This document shows, piece after piece, positions 41,011 to 50,212 of a DNA stretch of 64,000 nt. This DNA comes from Geobacillus subterraneus. Its GTDB lineage: Bacteria > Bacillota > Bacilli > Bacillales > Anoxybacillaceae. The DNA lies in NCBI RefSeq assembly GCF_001618685.1, contig NZ_CP014342.1, forward strand, positions 1,488,001-1,552,000. The letters run 5' to 3'. The notes under the pieces were generated by a model. The model was not told where the DNA came from and did not search any database. It saw only the letters and a list, made by a program, of their open reading frames with translations. How positions within the stretch are numbered: position 1 is the stretch's first letter; every line of letters starts with the position of its first letter. The translations under genes were made by a program, and so were the position numbers.

Positions 41011-42745
41011 GTTGTTGATTGTCGGCTTCGGCCCGGGAAGCGTCGATCATATGACGAAGCGGGCCCGCGAAGCCATTGAAGAAAGCGACGTCATCATTGG
41101 CTACAAAACATACATTGAGCTTGTGCGCGATTTGATCGCCGGAAAGGAAATCATCAGCACCGGCATGACCGAAGAAGTAAGCCGCGCCCAAGCGGCGGTG
41201 AAATGGGCCGAGCGCGGCAAGACGGTCGCCGTCATTTCCAGCGGCGACGCCGGGCTGTACGGCATGGCCGGGCTCGTCTACGAAGTGCTGATTGAAAAAG
41301 GCTGGACGAAAGACGATCCGATTGAAGTGGAAGTCATTCCGGGCATTTCCGCCATCCATTCATGCGCGGCGCTGCTCGGGGCGCCGGTGATGCATGACGC
41401 GTGCACAATCAGCTTGAGCGACCATTTGACGCCGTGGGCGCTGATCGAAAAACGGCTCGAAGCGGCGGCGGCCGCTGATTTTGTGATCGCGTTGTACAAC
41501 CCGAAAAGCGGGCGGCGCACGCGGCAAATTGTGGAAGCGCAACGCATCCTGCTCCGCCACCGGGCGCCCGAGACGCCGGTCGGGCTTGTGAAAAGCGCAT
41601 ACCGCGAACGCCAGCAGATCGTGCTCACCGATTTGGCCCATATGCTTGATCATGAAATCGGCATGTTGACGACGGTCATTATTGGCAATTCGACGACGTT
41701 TGTGCATGACGGATTGATGATTACGCCGCGCGGCTATCAACGCAAATACCATTTAACCGCGGCCGTCCAGCCGCTGAAACCGCACGAGCGGCTGCGCAAA
41801 GAAGCGGAGCCGTGGGCGTTAGAATCGATGAGTCCGCAGGCAACCGGTGATGTTGAAGGGAAGCGGACAGCTGTTTCGAACAATCGGGCTTCCTTGGCGT
41901 TAGCCGGCATCCCGCCATTTCCAGATGAAACGCAGCAAACGGCGGCTAGGCCGGCGAGTATGGCCGGTTCAACCGCCGTCGCCGGGCAGACAGCGGTCGA
42001 GCGGCCGGTGGTTCATATAGCGCGACAGCAAGCGAAAGAAGCCGCCGAAGATGCGCTTGCGGCGCTTGAAAGCCGTAAACGGCGAAAAGCGGAAACCGTC
42101 CTGTTTGAAGCGGCAGTGAGCCCGGGGGTGGCCAACAAACAGTTCACGGCGGAACAGTTGCTTGTTCTAGCGGAGACAGTCGGCCCCGATGGAAAAATGA
42201 CGTACACGCCAGATCATTACATAAAAATCGAACGGATGACTGATGACCCGGATGGACTTGTGGCTAAACTGACCGCCGCTGGGTTGACGGTTACGCCGGT
42301 CGGCGAGGTCCTGACCGTGAAAGCGTGCGATTTTTGTGACGGGGAGAAAAAAGACGCCATTCCGTACGCGGAGGAATTGGCGCGGCGATTCGGCGGGATG
42401 GCGCTGCCGAAAGAGCTGAAACTTGGCATCAACGGCTGCGGCATGGCGTGCTACGGAGCGGTGCGTGAAGATATCGGTCTTGTGTACCGAAAAGGAAAAT
42501 TTGATTTGTTTTTGGGCGGAAAAACGGTCGGCCGCAACGCCCATCCCGGCCAGCTTGTCGCCGAAGGCTTGCCGCCGGAAGAGATCGTCGCCATCATGAC
42601 TGAGGTGATCGAGCAATACAAAGAACATGCCTACCCGAACGAACGGTTTCATAAGTTTTTCAGTCGGGTGAAACAAGTGGGCCGGTTTCGCCATGAAGAA
42701 GCGAAGGCCGCTGCTATGGTGGAAACGGCGGCTTGCGGCGACTAG
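41000..42745 (+). CDS. cbiH60: CbiH60: cobalt-factor III C17-methyltransferase fused to sulfite/nitrite-reductase-like Fe-S domain
   Basis: The 581-residue protein has an SAM-dependent tetrapyrrole methylase domain in residues 1-245 (LLIVGFGPGSVDHMT; SSGDAGLYGMAG; VIPGISAIHS; ALYNPKSGRR) that methylates C17 with ring contraction. A variable Ala/Pro-rich linker (about 245-380) joins it to a C-terminal domain like a half-domain of assimilatory nitrite/sulfite reductase with four cysteines (ACDFCDG and NGCGMACYG) for a [4Fe-4S] cluster. This fusion is known from B. megaterium as CbiH60, whose cluster is redox-active. GGAGGGG precedes the ATG, which overlaps cbiO. Confidence 0.93.
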   Translation: MGGKLLIVGFGPGSVDHMTKRAREAIEESDVIIGYKTYIELVRDLIAGKEIISTGMTEEVSRAQAAVKWAERGKTVAVISSGDAGLYGMAGLVYEVLIEKGWTKDDPIEVEVIPGISAIHSCAALLGAPVMHDACTISLSDHLTPWALIEKRLEAAAAADFVIALYNPKSGRRTRQIVEAQRILLRHRAPETPVGLVKSAYRERQQIVLTDLAHMLDHEIGMLTTVIIGNSTTFVHDGLMITPRGYQRKYHLTAAVQPLKPHERLRKEAEPWALESMSPQATGDVEGKRTAVSNNRASLALAGIPPFPDETQQTAARPASMAGSTAVAGQTAVERPVVHIARQQAKEAAEDALAALESRKRRKAETVLFEAAVSPGVANKQFTAEQLLVLAETVGPDGKMTYTPDHYIKIERMTDDPDGLVAKLTAAGLTVTPVGEVLTVKACDFCDGEKKDAIPYAEELARRFGGMALPKELKLGINGCGMACYGAVREDIGLVYRKGKFDLFLGGKTVGRNAHPGQLVAEGLPPEEIVAIMTEVIEQYKEHAYPNERFHKFFSRVKQVGRFRHEEAKAAAMVETAACGD

Positions 42746-42898
42746 CGGCAAACGCACTGCTGCGGATGGCGCAGGGAACCGGCGATGAAGCATGTGCCTG
42801 CGGGCCAACTCCCGTTGCTCACCGCAAGATGGATGCGATGCGCCAAAAGCGCGAAAGCCAACGCAATGGGGCAAAAAAGAAGATAAGGAGAGGAAATC

Positions 42899-43726
42899 AT
42901 GAAGGCGATTTTGTTTGTCGGACACGGCAGCCGTGATCCGGAAGGAAACGAGCAAGTGCAGCAGTTTGTCGCCGGACTGCGGCCGCGCATTGATGACGCA
43001 TTTCATATTGAAACAAGTTTTTTAGAGTTTGGGCGTCCATCGATCAGCGAAGGCATCCGTCTTTGTGCAGAAGCCGGGGCGAAGGAAGTGATCGTCCTCC
43101 CGCTCATTTTATTGCCGGCCGGGCATTCAAAGCTTCATATTCCGGCGGAAATCGATGAGGCCAAGCAGCGCTATCCGCATCTGACGTTCCGGTACGGACG
43201 GCCGATTGGGATTCATGAGCAGACGTTGGCGATTTTGCATGAACGGTTGCAGGAAATCGGCGAGCAGCCGGAAGCCCCCGGCCGCGAGACGGCGGTCATT
43301 TTGCTTGGGCGCGGCGGGAGCGATCCAGATGCGAACAGCGACTTGTATAAAATCGCCCGCCTGTTTTGGGAACAAACCGGCTATGCGTTCGTTGAGCCGG
43401 CGTTCATGGGTGTGACGACACCGTCGCTCGATGACGCCGTCCGCCGCTGTATCGCGCTTGGGGCGCGGCGCATTGTTGTGCTGCCGTATTTTCTATTCAC
43501 CGGCGTGCTCATCAAACGGCTTGAACGGCAAGTCGAGCAGTACCGCGCCGACCATGCCGGCGTTTCATTCGCCTTGGCCGGCTACTTCGGATTTCATCCA
43601 CAGTTGGAAACGATTGTGCTTGACCGGCTGAACGAAGCGCTCGGCCAAACGGCGGCGATGAACTGCGATGTTTGCCAATACCGGTTGCACGCCGCCCATC
43701 ATCATCACCACCATCATCATCATTAA
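42899..43726 (+). CDS. cbiX: Sirohydrochlorin cobaltochelatase with CxxC and poly-His tail
   Basis: CbiX (275 residues) inserts cobalt into sirohydrochlorin, the commitment step of the anaerobic pathway. Two homologous halves are visible, starting AILFVGHGSRDPEG and AVILLGRGGSDPDANS; metal-site His9 is in VGHGS and His86 in PAGHSKLH. The C-terminus has MNCDVCQ, the MxCxxC Fe-S motif known for the long Bacillus CbiX, and a run of nine His (HAA then poly-His), a natural metal-binding tail. TAAGGAGAGG lies upstream. The 153-bp spacer before it (42746-42898) contains no gene I can support. Confidence 0.95.
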   Translation: MKAILFVGHGSRDPEGNEQVQQFVAGLRPRIDDAFHIETSFLEFGRPSISEGIRLCAEAGAKEVIVLPLILLPAGHSKLHIPAEIDEAKQRYPHLTFRYGRPIGIHEQTLAILHERLQEIGEQPEAPGRETAVILLGRGGSDPDANSDLYKIARLFWEQTGYAFVEPAFMGVTTPSLDDAVRRCIALGARRIVVLPYFLFTGVLIKRLERQVEQYRADHAGVSFALAGYFGFHPQLETIVLDRLNEALGQTAAMNCDVCQYRLHAAHHHHHHHHH

Positions 43727-43739
43727 GGGGGAAATGCCA

Positions 43740-44552
43740 ATGATTTTGCTGCTCGCCGGTACGAGCGACGCCCGCGAACTGGCGGTTACGGTGCAAAACG
43801 AAGGATATGAAGTGCTGGCTACAGTCGTCACCGATCATGCGGCCGAACAGCTAGAAGCCGCCGGCGTGCGCGCCCATGTCGGCCGCTTGGATGCCGCCCA
43901 GCTCGCCCGGCTTGCCAAAGCGAACGGAGCGAGAGCGATCGTGGACGCCAGCCATCCATTTGCCGAAGAGGCGTCAAAAAACGCCATGCAAGCGGCGACC
44001 GAAGCGGGACTTCCGTACATCCGCTATGAGCGGCAAGCGTCTTCGCTGGCGTCCGGCACGGTAACGTTTGTCGACAGCTATGAAGAAGCGGCCGAGCTGG
44101 CGGCCGAAAAAGGCGGCGTCGTCATGCTTACGACTGGCAGCAAAACGCTCGATATTTTCGCCGCCAAGCTGCTTGGCCGGCCTAACGTGCGGGTGATCGC
44201 CCGGATGCTGCCGCGCAAAGACAATTTGGAAAAATGCGAGCGGCTCGGATTTTCGCAAGAACAGCTCATCATGATGCAAGGGCCGTTTTCCAAAGAGCTC
44301 GACCGGGCGCTGTTCCGCCATTTTGGCGTCACATTAGTCATCACGAAAGAGAGCGGCAAAGTCGGGTTTGTTGATGAAAAGCTCGCTGCCGCCGAGGAAC
44401 TTGGCATTGAAACGATCGTCATTCGCCGACCTCGACTGGCATACGGCACAGTGTATACCGATTTTGCCGGCGTCCTCGAGGCGTTGAAACAACAAGCGCC
44501 GGTTTCCACCCGTTCGCCGCTGCAAATGGAAAAGGCGGGAACATCTGACTAA
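43740..44552 (+). CDS. cbiJ: Cobalt-precorrin-6A reductase
   Basis: CbiJ (270 residues) uses NAD(P)H to reduce the corrin macrocycle of cobalt-precorrin-6A. Family motifs are ILLLAGTSDARELA at the start, IVDASHPFAEEAS (about 63-75), YIRYERQAS and LVITKESGKVGF (about 200). The ATG at 43740 leaves 8 nt from AAGGGGG and gives the usual MILLL start; an ATG 6 nt earlier is too close. It lies 13 nt after cbiX. Confidence 0.93.
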   Translation: MILLLAGTSDARELAVTVQNEGYEVLATVVTDHAAEQLEAAGVRAHVGRLDAAQLARLAKANGARAIVDASHPFAEEASKNAMQAATEAGLPYIRYERQASSLASGTVTFVDSYEEAAELAAEKGGVVMLTTGSKTLDIFAAKLLGRPNVRVIARMLPRKDNLEKCERLGFSQEQLIMMQGPFSKELDRALFRHFGVTLVITKESGKVGFVDEKLAAAEELGIETIVIRRPRLAYGTVYTDFAGVLEALKQQAPVSTRSPLQMEKAGTSD

Positions 44553-44635
44553 GATGCCATTCAATATGGAAACAAGACGGCTAGTATATGCCGCCCGCCT
44601 CGCTGTTCTAATGAATGATGAAAGGAGAGAAACAA

Positions 44636-45283
44636 ATGGATTTCCATACGACGTTTCGTCCGGTGACCGTCCAGCCGGAGCAAATTGAAGCGCGCAGCTT
44701 TCAAATCATTGATGAAGAAATGGGAGAGCATTCCTTTACAGCTGAGCAATACCCGATCGTTCAGCGCGTCATTCACGCTTCCGCCGATTTTGAGCTCGGA
44801 AAAAGCCTTCTCTTTCATCCCGACGCCATCCGCGCCGGTATCGACGCCATTCGCCGCGGCAAGCTCGTCGTCGCCGACGTACAAATGGTGCAAGTCGGCG
44901 TCAATAAAGCGCGCCTTGAGAAATTTGGCGGGGCGGTGCGCGTCTACATTTCCGATGAGGACGTCATCGCCGAAGCGAAACGGCTGAACACGACAAGGGC
45001 GATCGTCGCCATGCGCAAGGCGGTGAAAGAAGCGGAAGGCGGCATTTTCGCCATCGGCAACGCGCCGACCGCGCTGCTTGAGCTCATCCGCCTAATTAAG
45101 GAAGGAGAGGCGCGGCCGGGGCTGGTGATCGGCCTGCCGGTCGGGTTTGTGTCCGCGGCGGAATCGAAAGAAGAGCTGACTAAGCTCGATGTGCCGTTTA
45201 TTACGAACCGCGGCCGCAAAGGGGGAAGCACAGTGACGGTCGCCGCCTTGAACGCTTTATCGCTCTTGGCGGAACGAGTGTGA
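44636..45283 (+). CDS. cbiC: Cobalt-precorrin-8 methylmutase
   Basis: CbiC (215 residues) moves the C11 methyl to C12 to give cobyrinate. The catalytic His is in VIHASADFE (about residue 45), and VADVQMVQVGVN and LVIGLPVGFVSAAESK are family signatures. AAAGGAG precedes ATG 44636; an ATG 21 nt earlier lacks a site. It lies 83 nt after cbiJ and 6 nt before cbiD. Confidence 0.95.
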   Translation: MDFHTTFRPVTVQPEQIEARSFQIIDEEMGEHSFTAEQYPIVQRVIHASADFELGKSLLFHPDAIRAGIDAIRRGKLVVADVQMVQVGVNKARLEKFGGAVRVYISDEDVIAEAKRLNTTRAIVAMRKAVKEAEGGIFAIGNAPTALLELIRLIKEGEARPGLVIGLPVGFVSAAESKEELTKLDVPFITNRGRKGGSTVTVAALNALSLLAERV

Positions 45284-45289
45284 TGGACG

Positions 45290-46387
45290 ATGGAAGCGAA
45301 AAAAACGCTGCGGGAAGGATATACGACCGGGTCATGTGCGACGGCGGCGACGAAGGCGGCGCTCACGGCGCTCATTACCGGCCGGGTGCAGACGGAAGCG
45401 ACGATTCGGTTGCCGATCGGACGGGCGGTGACATTTTCCGTTCAGTCGTGTACATATGATGGATCAACGGCGACAGCCGCTGTCGTGAAAGACGGCGGCG
45501 ATGACCCGGACGCGACGCATGGAGCGTTGATCGTTTCGACCGTCTCATGGGCATCATCTTCGGGCGTGCATCTTGACGGCGGCGAAGGGGTCGGGCGCGT
45601 GACGAAGCCGGGCTTGCCGGTGCCGGTCGGCGAGGCGGCGATCAATCCCGTGCCGCGGAAGATGATTCGCGAAACCGCGAAGGAAGTGCTCGAGCAATAC
45701 GGCATCGACCGCGGGGTGAACATCGTCATTTCCGTGCCGGGCGGCGAAGAGATCGCTAAAAAGACGTTAAATGCGAGGCTCGGCATCATCGGCGGCATTT
45801 CGATTTTAGGGACGCGCGGCATCGTCGTTCCGTTTTCGACCGCGGCCTACCGAGCGAGCATCGTGCAAGCCATTCAAGTGGCGAAAGCGAGCGGCTGCCG
45901 CCATGTCGTCATTACGACCGGGGGGCGGAGCGAGAAATACGCCATGCGGGAATATCCCGGTTTGCCGGAAGAGGCGTTTATTGAAATGGGCGATTTTGTT
46001 GGCTTTACGTTGAAGCAATGCAAGCGGCTCGGCATTGAAACGGTGTCGATGGTTGGGATGATGGGGAAATTTTCGAAAGTCGCCCAAGGAGTCATGATGG
46101 TTCACGCCAAGAGCGCGCCGGTCGATTTCGGCTTTTTGGCTCGGTTGGCGGAACAAGCCGGCGCTCCGGCACCGCTCGTTGCCGCTGTCCGCGAGGCGAA
46201 TACGGCGGCGCAAGTCGGCGACATGATGCAGGAAGCGGGCTGCACAACATTTTTTCAGCTATTGTGCGAAGCGTGCTGCCGGGCGGCGCTCAACGAAGTT
46301 GGCGGCGGCATGACGGTGGAGACATCTATTTACACGATGAACGGACAACGGTTAGGAAAGGCGGTGCAGACGAATGGGAACGATTAA
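45290..46387 (+). CDS. cbiD: Cobalt-precorrin-5B C1-methyltransferase
   Basis: CbiD (365 residues) methylates C1 after loss of the C20 unit, an anaerobic-pathway hallmark. Signatures are [19 protein letters not shown] at the start, [11 protein letters not shown] (about 65-75), [13 protein letters not shown] (about 118-130) and [12 protein letters not shown]. No strong ribosome binding site is visible; it begins 6 nt after cbiC, so translation is probably coupled. It overlaps cbiET by 14 nt. Confidence 0.95.
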   Translation: MEAKKTLREGYTTGSCATAATKAALTALITGRVQTEATIRLPIGRAVTFSVQSCTYDGSTATAAVVKDGGDDPDATHGALIVSTVSWASSSGVHLDGGEGVGRVTKPGLPVPVGEAAINPVPRKMIRETAKEVLEQYGIDRGVNIVISVPGGEEIAKKTLNARLGIIGGISILGTRGIVVPFSTAAYRASIVQAIQVAKASGCRHVVITTGGRSEKYAMREYPGLPEEAFIEMGDFVGFTLKQCKRLGIETVSMVGMMGKFSKVAQGVMMVHAKSAPVDFGFLARLAEQAGAPAPLVAAVREANTAAQVGDMMQEAGCTTFFQLLCEACCRAALNEVGGGMTVETSIYTMNGQRLGKAVQTNGND

Positions 46388-47579
46388 GCTGATCGGCATC
46401 GGCGCCGACGGTCCGGCGGGCTTGCCGGCTCTGTACAGGCGCTGGATTGAGGAAAGCGAGCTGCTTGTCGGCGGCAGGCGGCAATTGGCGATGTTTCCGG
46501 ACTACAAAGGTGAAACGATCGTCGTCCGCAGCAAGCTGGCGGAACTCGTCGAGCAGCTCCGAAATGAGACGAGAACGACGGTCGTATTGGCTTCCGGCGA
46601 TCCGCTCTTTTACGGGATGGGCAGCTATTTGGCGAACAAGTTGCCAATTGAGGTATATCCGGCGGTCAGCTCGGTGCAATGGGCGTTTGCGAAAATGGGG
46701 GAGTCATGGCAAGATGCCGCGTTCATCAGCGTCCACGGCCGGCCGCTGACGGGGCTTGCCCAACGCATTGACGGGCGGCGCAAAGTCGCCGTTTTGACCG
46801 ATGAAACGAACTCCCCGACGGCAATCGCCCGCTATTTGCTGGAGTATGGCATGACCGAGTACGAGGCGTTTGTCGGCGAGGAGCTCGGCGGGCCGAATGA
46901 ACGATGCCGGTTTTTCAAGCTCGAAGAAATGGCCGAAACCGAGTTTCTTCCATTAAATATAGTCGTGTTGAAACAGGTGGCGCCAAGCCCAACCTGGCCG
47001 CTTGGCATTGAAGATGATGAATTTTTTCAGCGCAAGCCGGATAAAGGATTGATTACGAAAAAAGAAATTCGCGTGCTGAGCTTAAGCGCTTTGCGTCTCC
47101 GCCCGGACAGCGTCGTGTGGGACATCGGCACATGCACCGGTTCAGTGGCGATTGAAGCGGCGAAAATCGCCCGTGACGGGGCGGTGTTTGCCATTGAAAA
47201 AAATGAACATGATGTCGACATTTGCCGACAAAATTTGCGCAAATTCCGCGTCGACTTGACGCTCGTTCACGGCAAAGCGCCCGATCGGCTCGACGAGTTT
47301 GCCGACCCGGACGCCATTTTTATCGGCGGCACATCGGGAGCGATGGCGCCGCTGTTGGACGTCTGTACGAAACGGCTGAAAAAAAACGGGCGCATTGTCA
47401 TCAACGCGGCGACGGTCGAGACGCTCGCCGAAGCGTGCCGCGAGCTGCGCGCACGCGGGTTTCATGTCGACATTGCGCTTGCACAGGCAGCCAGAAGCAA
47501 GCCGATTTTAGAATTGACGCGCTTTGAGGCGCTCAATCCGGTATACATCATCACTGCGAAACGGGAGGGAGACGAATGA
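46374..47579 (+). CDS. cbiET: CbiET: precorrin-6Y C5,15-methyltransferase (decarboxylating), fused
   Basis: The 401-residue fusion carries CbiE (residues 1-205: [38 protein letters not shown]), a canonical tetrapyrrole methylase for C5, and CbiT (about 215-400: [40 protein letters not shown]), a Rossmann methyltransferase for C15 with decarboxylation. It corresponds to CobL of the aerobic pathway. It overlaps cbiD by 14 nt and cbiL by 4 nt. Confidence 0.95.
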   Translation: MGTIKLIGIGADGPAGLPALYRRWIEESELLVGGRRQLAMFPDYKGETIVVRSKLAELVEQLRNETRTTVVLASGDPLFYGMGSYLANKLPIEVYPAVSSVQWAFAKMGESWQDAAFISVHGRPLTGLAQRIDGRRKVAVLTDETNSPTAIARYLLEYGMTEYEAFVGEELGGPNERCRFFKLEEMAETEFLPLNIVVLKQVAPSPTWPLGIEDDEFFQRKPDKGLITKKEIRVLSLSALRLRPDSVVWDIGTCTGSVAIEAAKIARDGAVFAIEKNEHDVDICRQNLRKFRVDLTLVHGKAPDRLDEFADPDAIFIGGTSGAMAPLLDVCTKRLKKNGRIVINAATVETLAEACRELRARGFHVDIALAQAARSKPILELTRFEALNPVYIITAKREGDE

Positions 47580-48277
47580 CCGGCACGTTGTACGGCATCG
47601 GCGTCGGCCCGGGCGATCCGGAGCTGATGACTGTGAAGGCGTACCGCCGCCTCAAAGAAGCGGATGTGATCGCCTATCCGAAAAAAGGGCGGCAAAGCAA
47701 AAGCTATGCCGAACAAATTATTGATGCTTATTTTGCCCCGGACGAAAAACGGCGGCTCGGGCTCCATTTTCCGATGACGAAAGACGTAAGTGTGCTCGAG
47801 CCGAAATGGAACGAAGCAGCGGACGCCATTTGGGCGGAGCTGGCAGCCGGGCGTGATGTCGCCTTTGTCACGGAAGGCGATCCGTTATTGTACAGCACGT
47901 TTATTCACCTCATGAACGTGATGGAACGCCGTTATCCAGAGACGGCGATCGAAGTGGTCCCTGGCATCAGCTCGGCGAATGCCGCTGCCGCCCGTCTCCG
48001 CCTTCCGTTGGCCGACGGCGACGAGCAAGTGGCCATTGTGCCGGCGCGCGATGATTACGAAGCGATGAAAGCGGCGCTCCTTGGGCACGATTGCGTCGTC
48101 TTTTTCAAAGTAGCAAAAGTGATTGATCTCATGATTCGTCTGCTTCGCGAACTCGATTTGCTTCAGCGCGCCGCGGTCGTGACGAAAGTGACATCAGGAG
48201 AGGAAGTCATTTGGGATGCAGGGCAACTTGAAGGGGTGGAGCTTGAATATTTGACATTGTTGGTGGTGAGAAAGTGA
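47576..48277 (+). CDS. cbiL: Cobalt-factor II C20-methyltransferase
   Basis: CbiL (233 residues) adds the C20 methyl. It shows the tetrapyrrole methylase pattern: [32 protein letters not shown] (about 99-113), [13 protein letters not shown] (about 123) and [18 protein letters not shown] near residue 40 is typical of the C20 enzymes. It overlaps its neighbours by ATGA and GTGA. Confidence 0.94.
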   Translation: MTGTLYGIGVGPGDPELMTVKAYRRLKEADVIAYPKKGRQSKSYAEQIIDAYFAPDEKRRLGLHFPMTKDVSVLEPKWNEAADAIWAELAAGRDVAFVTEGDPLLYSTFIHLMNVMERRYPETAIEVVPGISSANAAAARLRLPLADGDEQVAIVPARDDYEAMKAALLGHDCVVFFKVAKVIDLMIRLLRELDLLQRAAVVTKVTSGEEVIWDAGQLEGVELEYLTLLVVRK

Positions 48278-49047
48278 AACTGTATATCGTAGGGGCGGGA
48301 CCGGGGGCGCCGGATTTGATCACCGTCCGCGGCGCTGAACTCCTTGCCTCGGCAGACGCCATTTTTTACACGGATTCGTTAGTGAGCGAGGAACTGATTG
48401 AGCGCTACCGGAAGCCGGAAGCAGACGTCTTCCATACGGCCGGCATGCATCTGGAACAACTGGCGGCGGCCATGATTGAACAAGTGAAACAAGGACGGCT
48501 CGTCGTGCGCGTCCATACCGGCGATCCATCGATTTATGGAGCGACGCTCGAACAAATCGCCTTGTTGAAACAAGAAGGGGTTGAGATCGAGATCGTGCCC
48601 GGCGTCAGCTCGGCATTTGCCGCTGCCGCCGCCGTGCAGGCCGAACTTACCGTCCCGGAGCTGACGCAGACGGTCATTTTCACGCGCGCCGAAGGGCGGA
48701 CGCCGGTGCCGCCGCGCGAAAGATTGCAAGAACTTGCGAAACATCATTGCACCCTTGTTTTCTTTTTAAGCGCCACATTGGCTAAAAAAGTGGCCGCCGC
48801 CTTGCTTGAGGCCGGTTGGAGCGGTGACACCCCGGCCGTTGCCGTGTATAAGGCGACATGGCCGGATGAAATTATCGTCCGTTCGACTGTGGCGACACTG
48901 GCCGATGATCTGCGGCGCCATGGAGTGACGAAGCATGCCATCATTTTCGCCGGCTGGGCGCTTGATCCGTACATCCATGAGCGCGGCTACCGCTCGAAAC
49001 TGTACGACCGCACGTTCACGCACGGGTACCGGAAAGGGGAGAAGTAA
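48274..49047 (+). CDS. cbiF: Cobalt-precorrin-4 C11-methyltransferase
   Basis: CbiF (257 residues) methylates C11. Motifs are [33 protein letters not shown] (about 75-88), EIVPGVSSAFAAAAA (about 107) and FFLSATLAKK; the HTAGMHLEQ near residue 50 is a CbiF/CobM signature. It starts with GTG overlapping the cbiL stop and ends 1 nt before cbiG. Confidence 0.95.
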   Translation: MKLYIVGAGPGAPDLITVRGAELLASADAIFYTDSLVSEELIERYRKPEADVFHTAGMHLEQLAAAMIEQVKQGRLVVRVHTGDPSIYGATLEQIALLKQEGVEIEIVPGVSSAFAAAAAVQAELTVPELTQTVIFTRAEGRTPVPPRERLQELAKHHCTLVFFLSATLAKKVAAALLEAGWSGDTPAVAVYKATWPDEIIVRSTVATLADDLRRHGVTKHAIIFAGWALDPYIHERGYRSKLYDRTFTHGYRKGEK

Positions 49048-49048
49048 C

Positions 49049-50212
49049 GTGTATGCCGTTGTTGCCATTACAAAACACGGGGTAGAAATTGCCCGCCGGC
49101 TCGGCCGTGAGCTGGACGGGGCGGACGTCTATTATACGGAGAAGTTCGCCCGCGGAGACGAAGACCGATGCGGCATCCGCCTGTTTTCCGGCAATGTAAA
49201 GGCGCTGTTGCCGGAGCTGTTTGCCCGTTACGACGGCCTCATTTGCATCATTTCCCTTGGCGCGGTCGTCCGCATGATTGCTCCATTATTAAAAGATAAA
49301 AAGACCGATCCGGCGGTCGTCGTCATCGATGATAAGGCGGAACATGCGATCAGCGTTCTTTCCGGCCATTTAGGAGGGGCGAACGAATTGACGCGGCGCG
49401 TGGCTGCGATCCTTGACGCCCGACCGGTCATTACGACTGCTTCGGATGTGCAGCAAACGATCGCCGTTGATTTATTTGGCCGCGCGTTCGGCTGGGAGTG
49501 GGAATCGGCGGACAAGTTGACGCCGGTCAGTGCGGCGGTCGTCAACGAAGAGCCGGTCGCCGTCGTGCAAGAATCGGGCGAAACCGGCTGGTGGCCGGAA
49601 GGGCGTCCGCTGCCGAAAAACATTACGGTATATGACTCTATCGCTTTGGCGATGGCCGCCCGCCCGGCGGCGGCGCTTGTGGTCACCCACCGGCTGCTCG
49701 AACCGGAAGAAGAGGCGATTTTGCAAAACGGCGTGCTGTACCGTCCGAAGGTGATTGCGCTTGGCATTGGCTGCAACCGGGGGACACCGGCTGAGGAAAT
49801 TGAAACGGTCATCCGCGAGACACTGGCCGAGCTCCGTTTTTCCATCAAAAGCGTTAAGGCGGTATGCACGATCGATCTGAAAAAAGATGAGCCCGGACTT
49901 CGAGAAGTTGTCGGCAAATACGGCTGGGAATTGGTGACGTACACGCCGGAACAGTTAAACGAAGTGTCGATCGAAGCGCCGTCGGAGACGGTGTATCGCT
50001 ACACCGGCGCCTATGGGGTGAGCGAGCCGGCGGCGAAATTGTACAGTGGCGCCGAGACGATGGCGCTTGTCAAAAAGAAGTCCGGCAATGTGACGATTTC
50101 CGTCGCGCTCGTCGATCATCAAGCAAAGGCAAGGATGCGAAGAAAGGGGGGAGAGGCATGCGGCGATTGGTCATTGCTGCAACCGGAAGCGGCGCCGGCA
50201 AAACAACGGTGA
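49049..50212 (+). CDS. cbiG: Cobalt-precorrin-5A hydrolase
   Basis: CbiG (387 residues) opens the delta-lactone and releases acetaldehyde. It has an N-terminal domain (VAITKHGVEIARRLG; DGLICIISLGAVVRMIAP; VVVIDDKAEHAISVLSGHLGGAN), a middle domain and a CobE-like C-terminal domain (VIALGIGCNRGTPAEEIE at about 238). The start is GTG at 49049, 7-8 nt after AAGGGGAG. Its last 55 nt overlap cbiA, an unusually long overlap in this operon. Confidence 0.95.
   Translation: MYAVVAITKHGVEIARRLGRELDGADVYYTEKFARGDEDRCGIRLFSGNVKALLPELFARYDGLICIISLGAVVRMIAPLLKDKKTDPAVVVIDDKAEHAISVLSGHLGGANELTRRVAAILDARPVITTASDVQQTIAVDLFGRAFGWEWESADKLTPVSAAVVNEEPVAVVQESGETGWWPEGRPLPKNITVYDSIALAMAARPAAALVVTHRLLEPEEEAILQNGVLYRPKVIALGIGCNRGTPAEEIETVIRETLAELRFSIKSVKAVCTIDLKKDEPGLREVVGKYGWELVTYTPEQLNEVSIEAPSETVYRYTGAYGVSEPAAKLYSGAETMALVKKKSGNVTISVALVDHQAKARMRRKGGEACGDWSLLQPEAAPAKQR

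Noticed and set aside
42733-42936. Possible small gene between cbiH60 and cbiX
   Set aside because: The frame overlaps both flanking genes, has no ribosome binding site and contains no recognisable motif.
43699-43726. Poly-histidine codons suggesting an engineered His tag
   Set aside because: The run is the natural C-terminus of CbiX, preceded by the known MxCxxC motif, and no vector sequence is around it.
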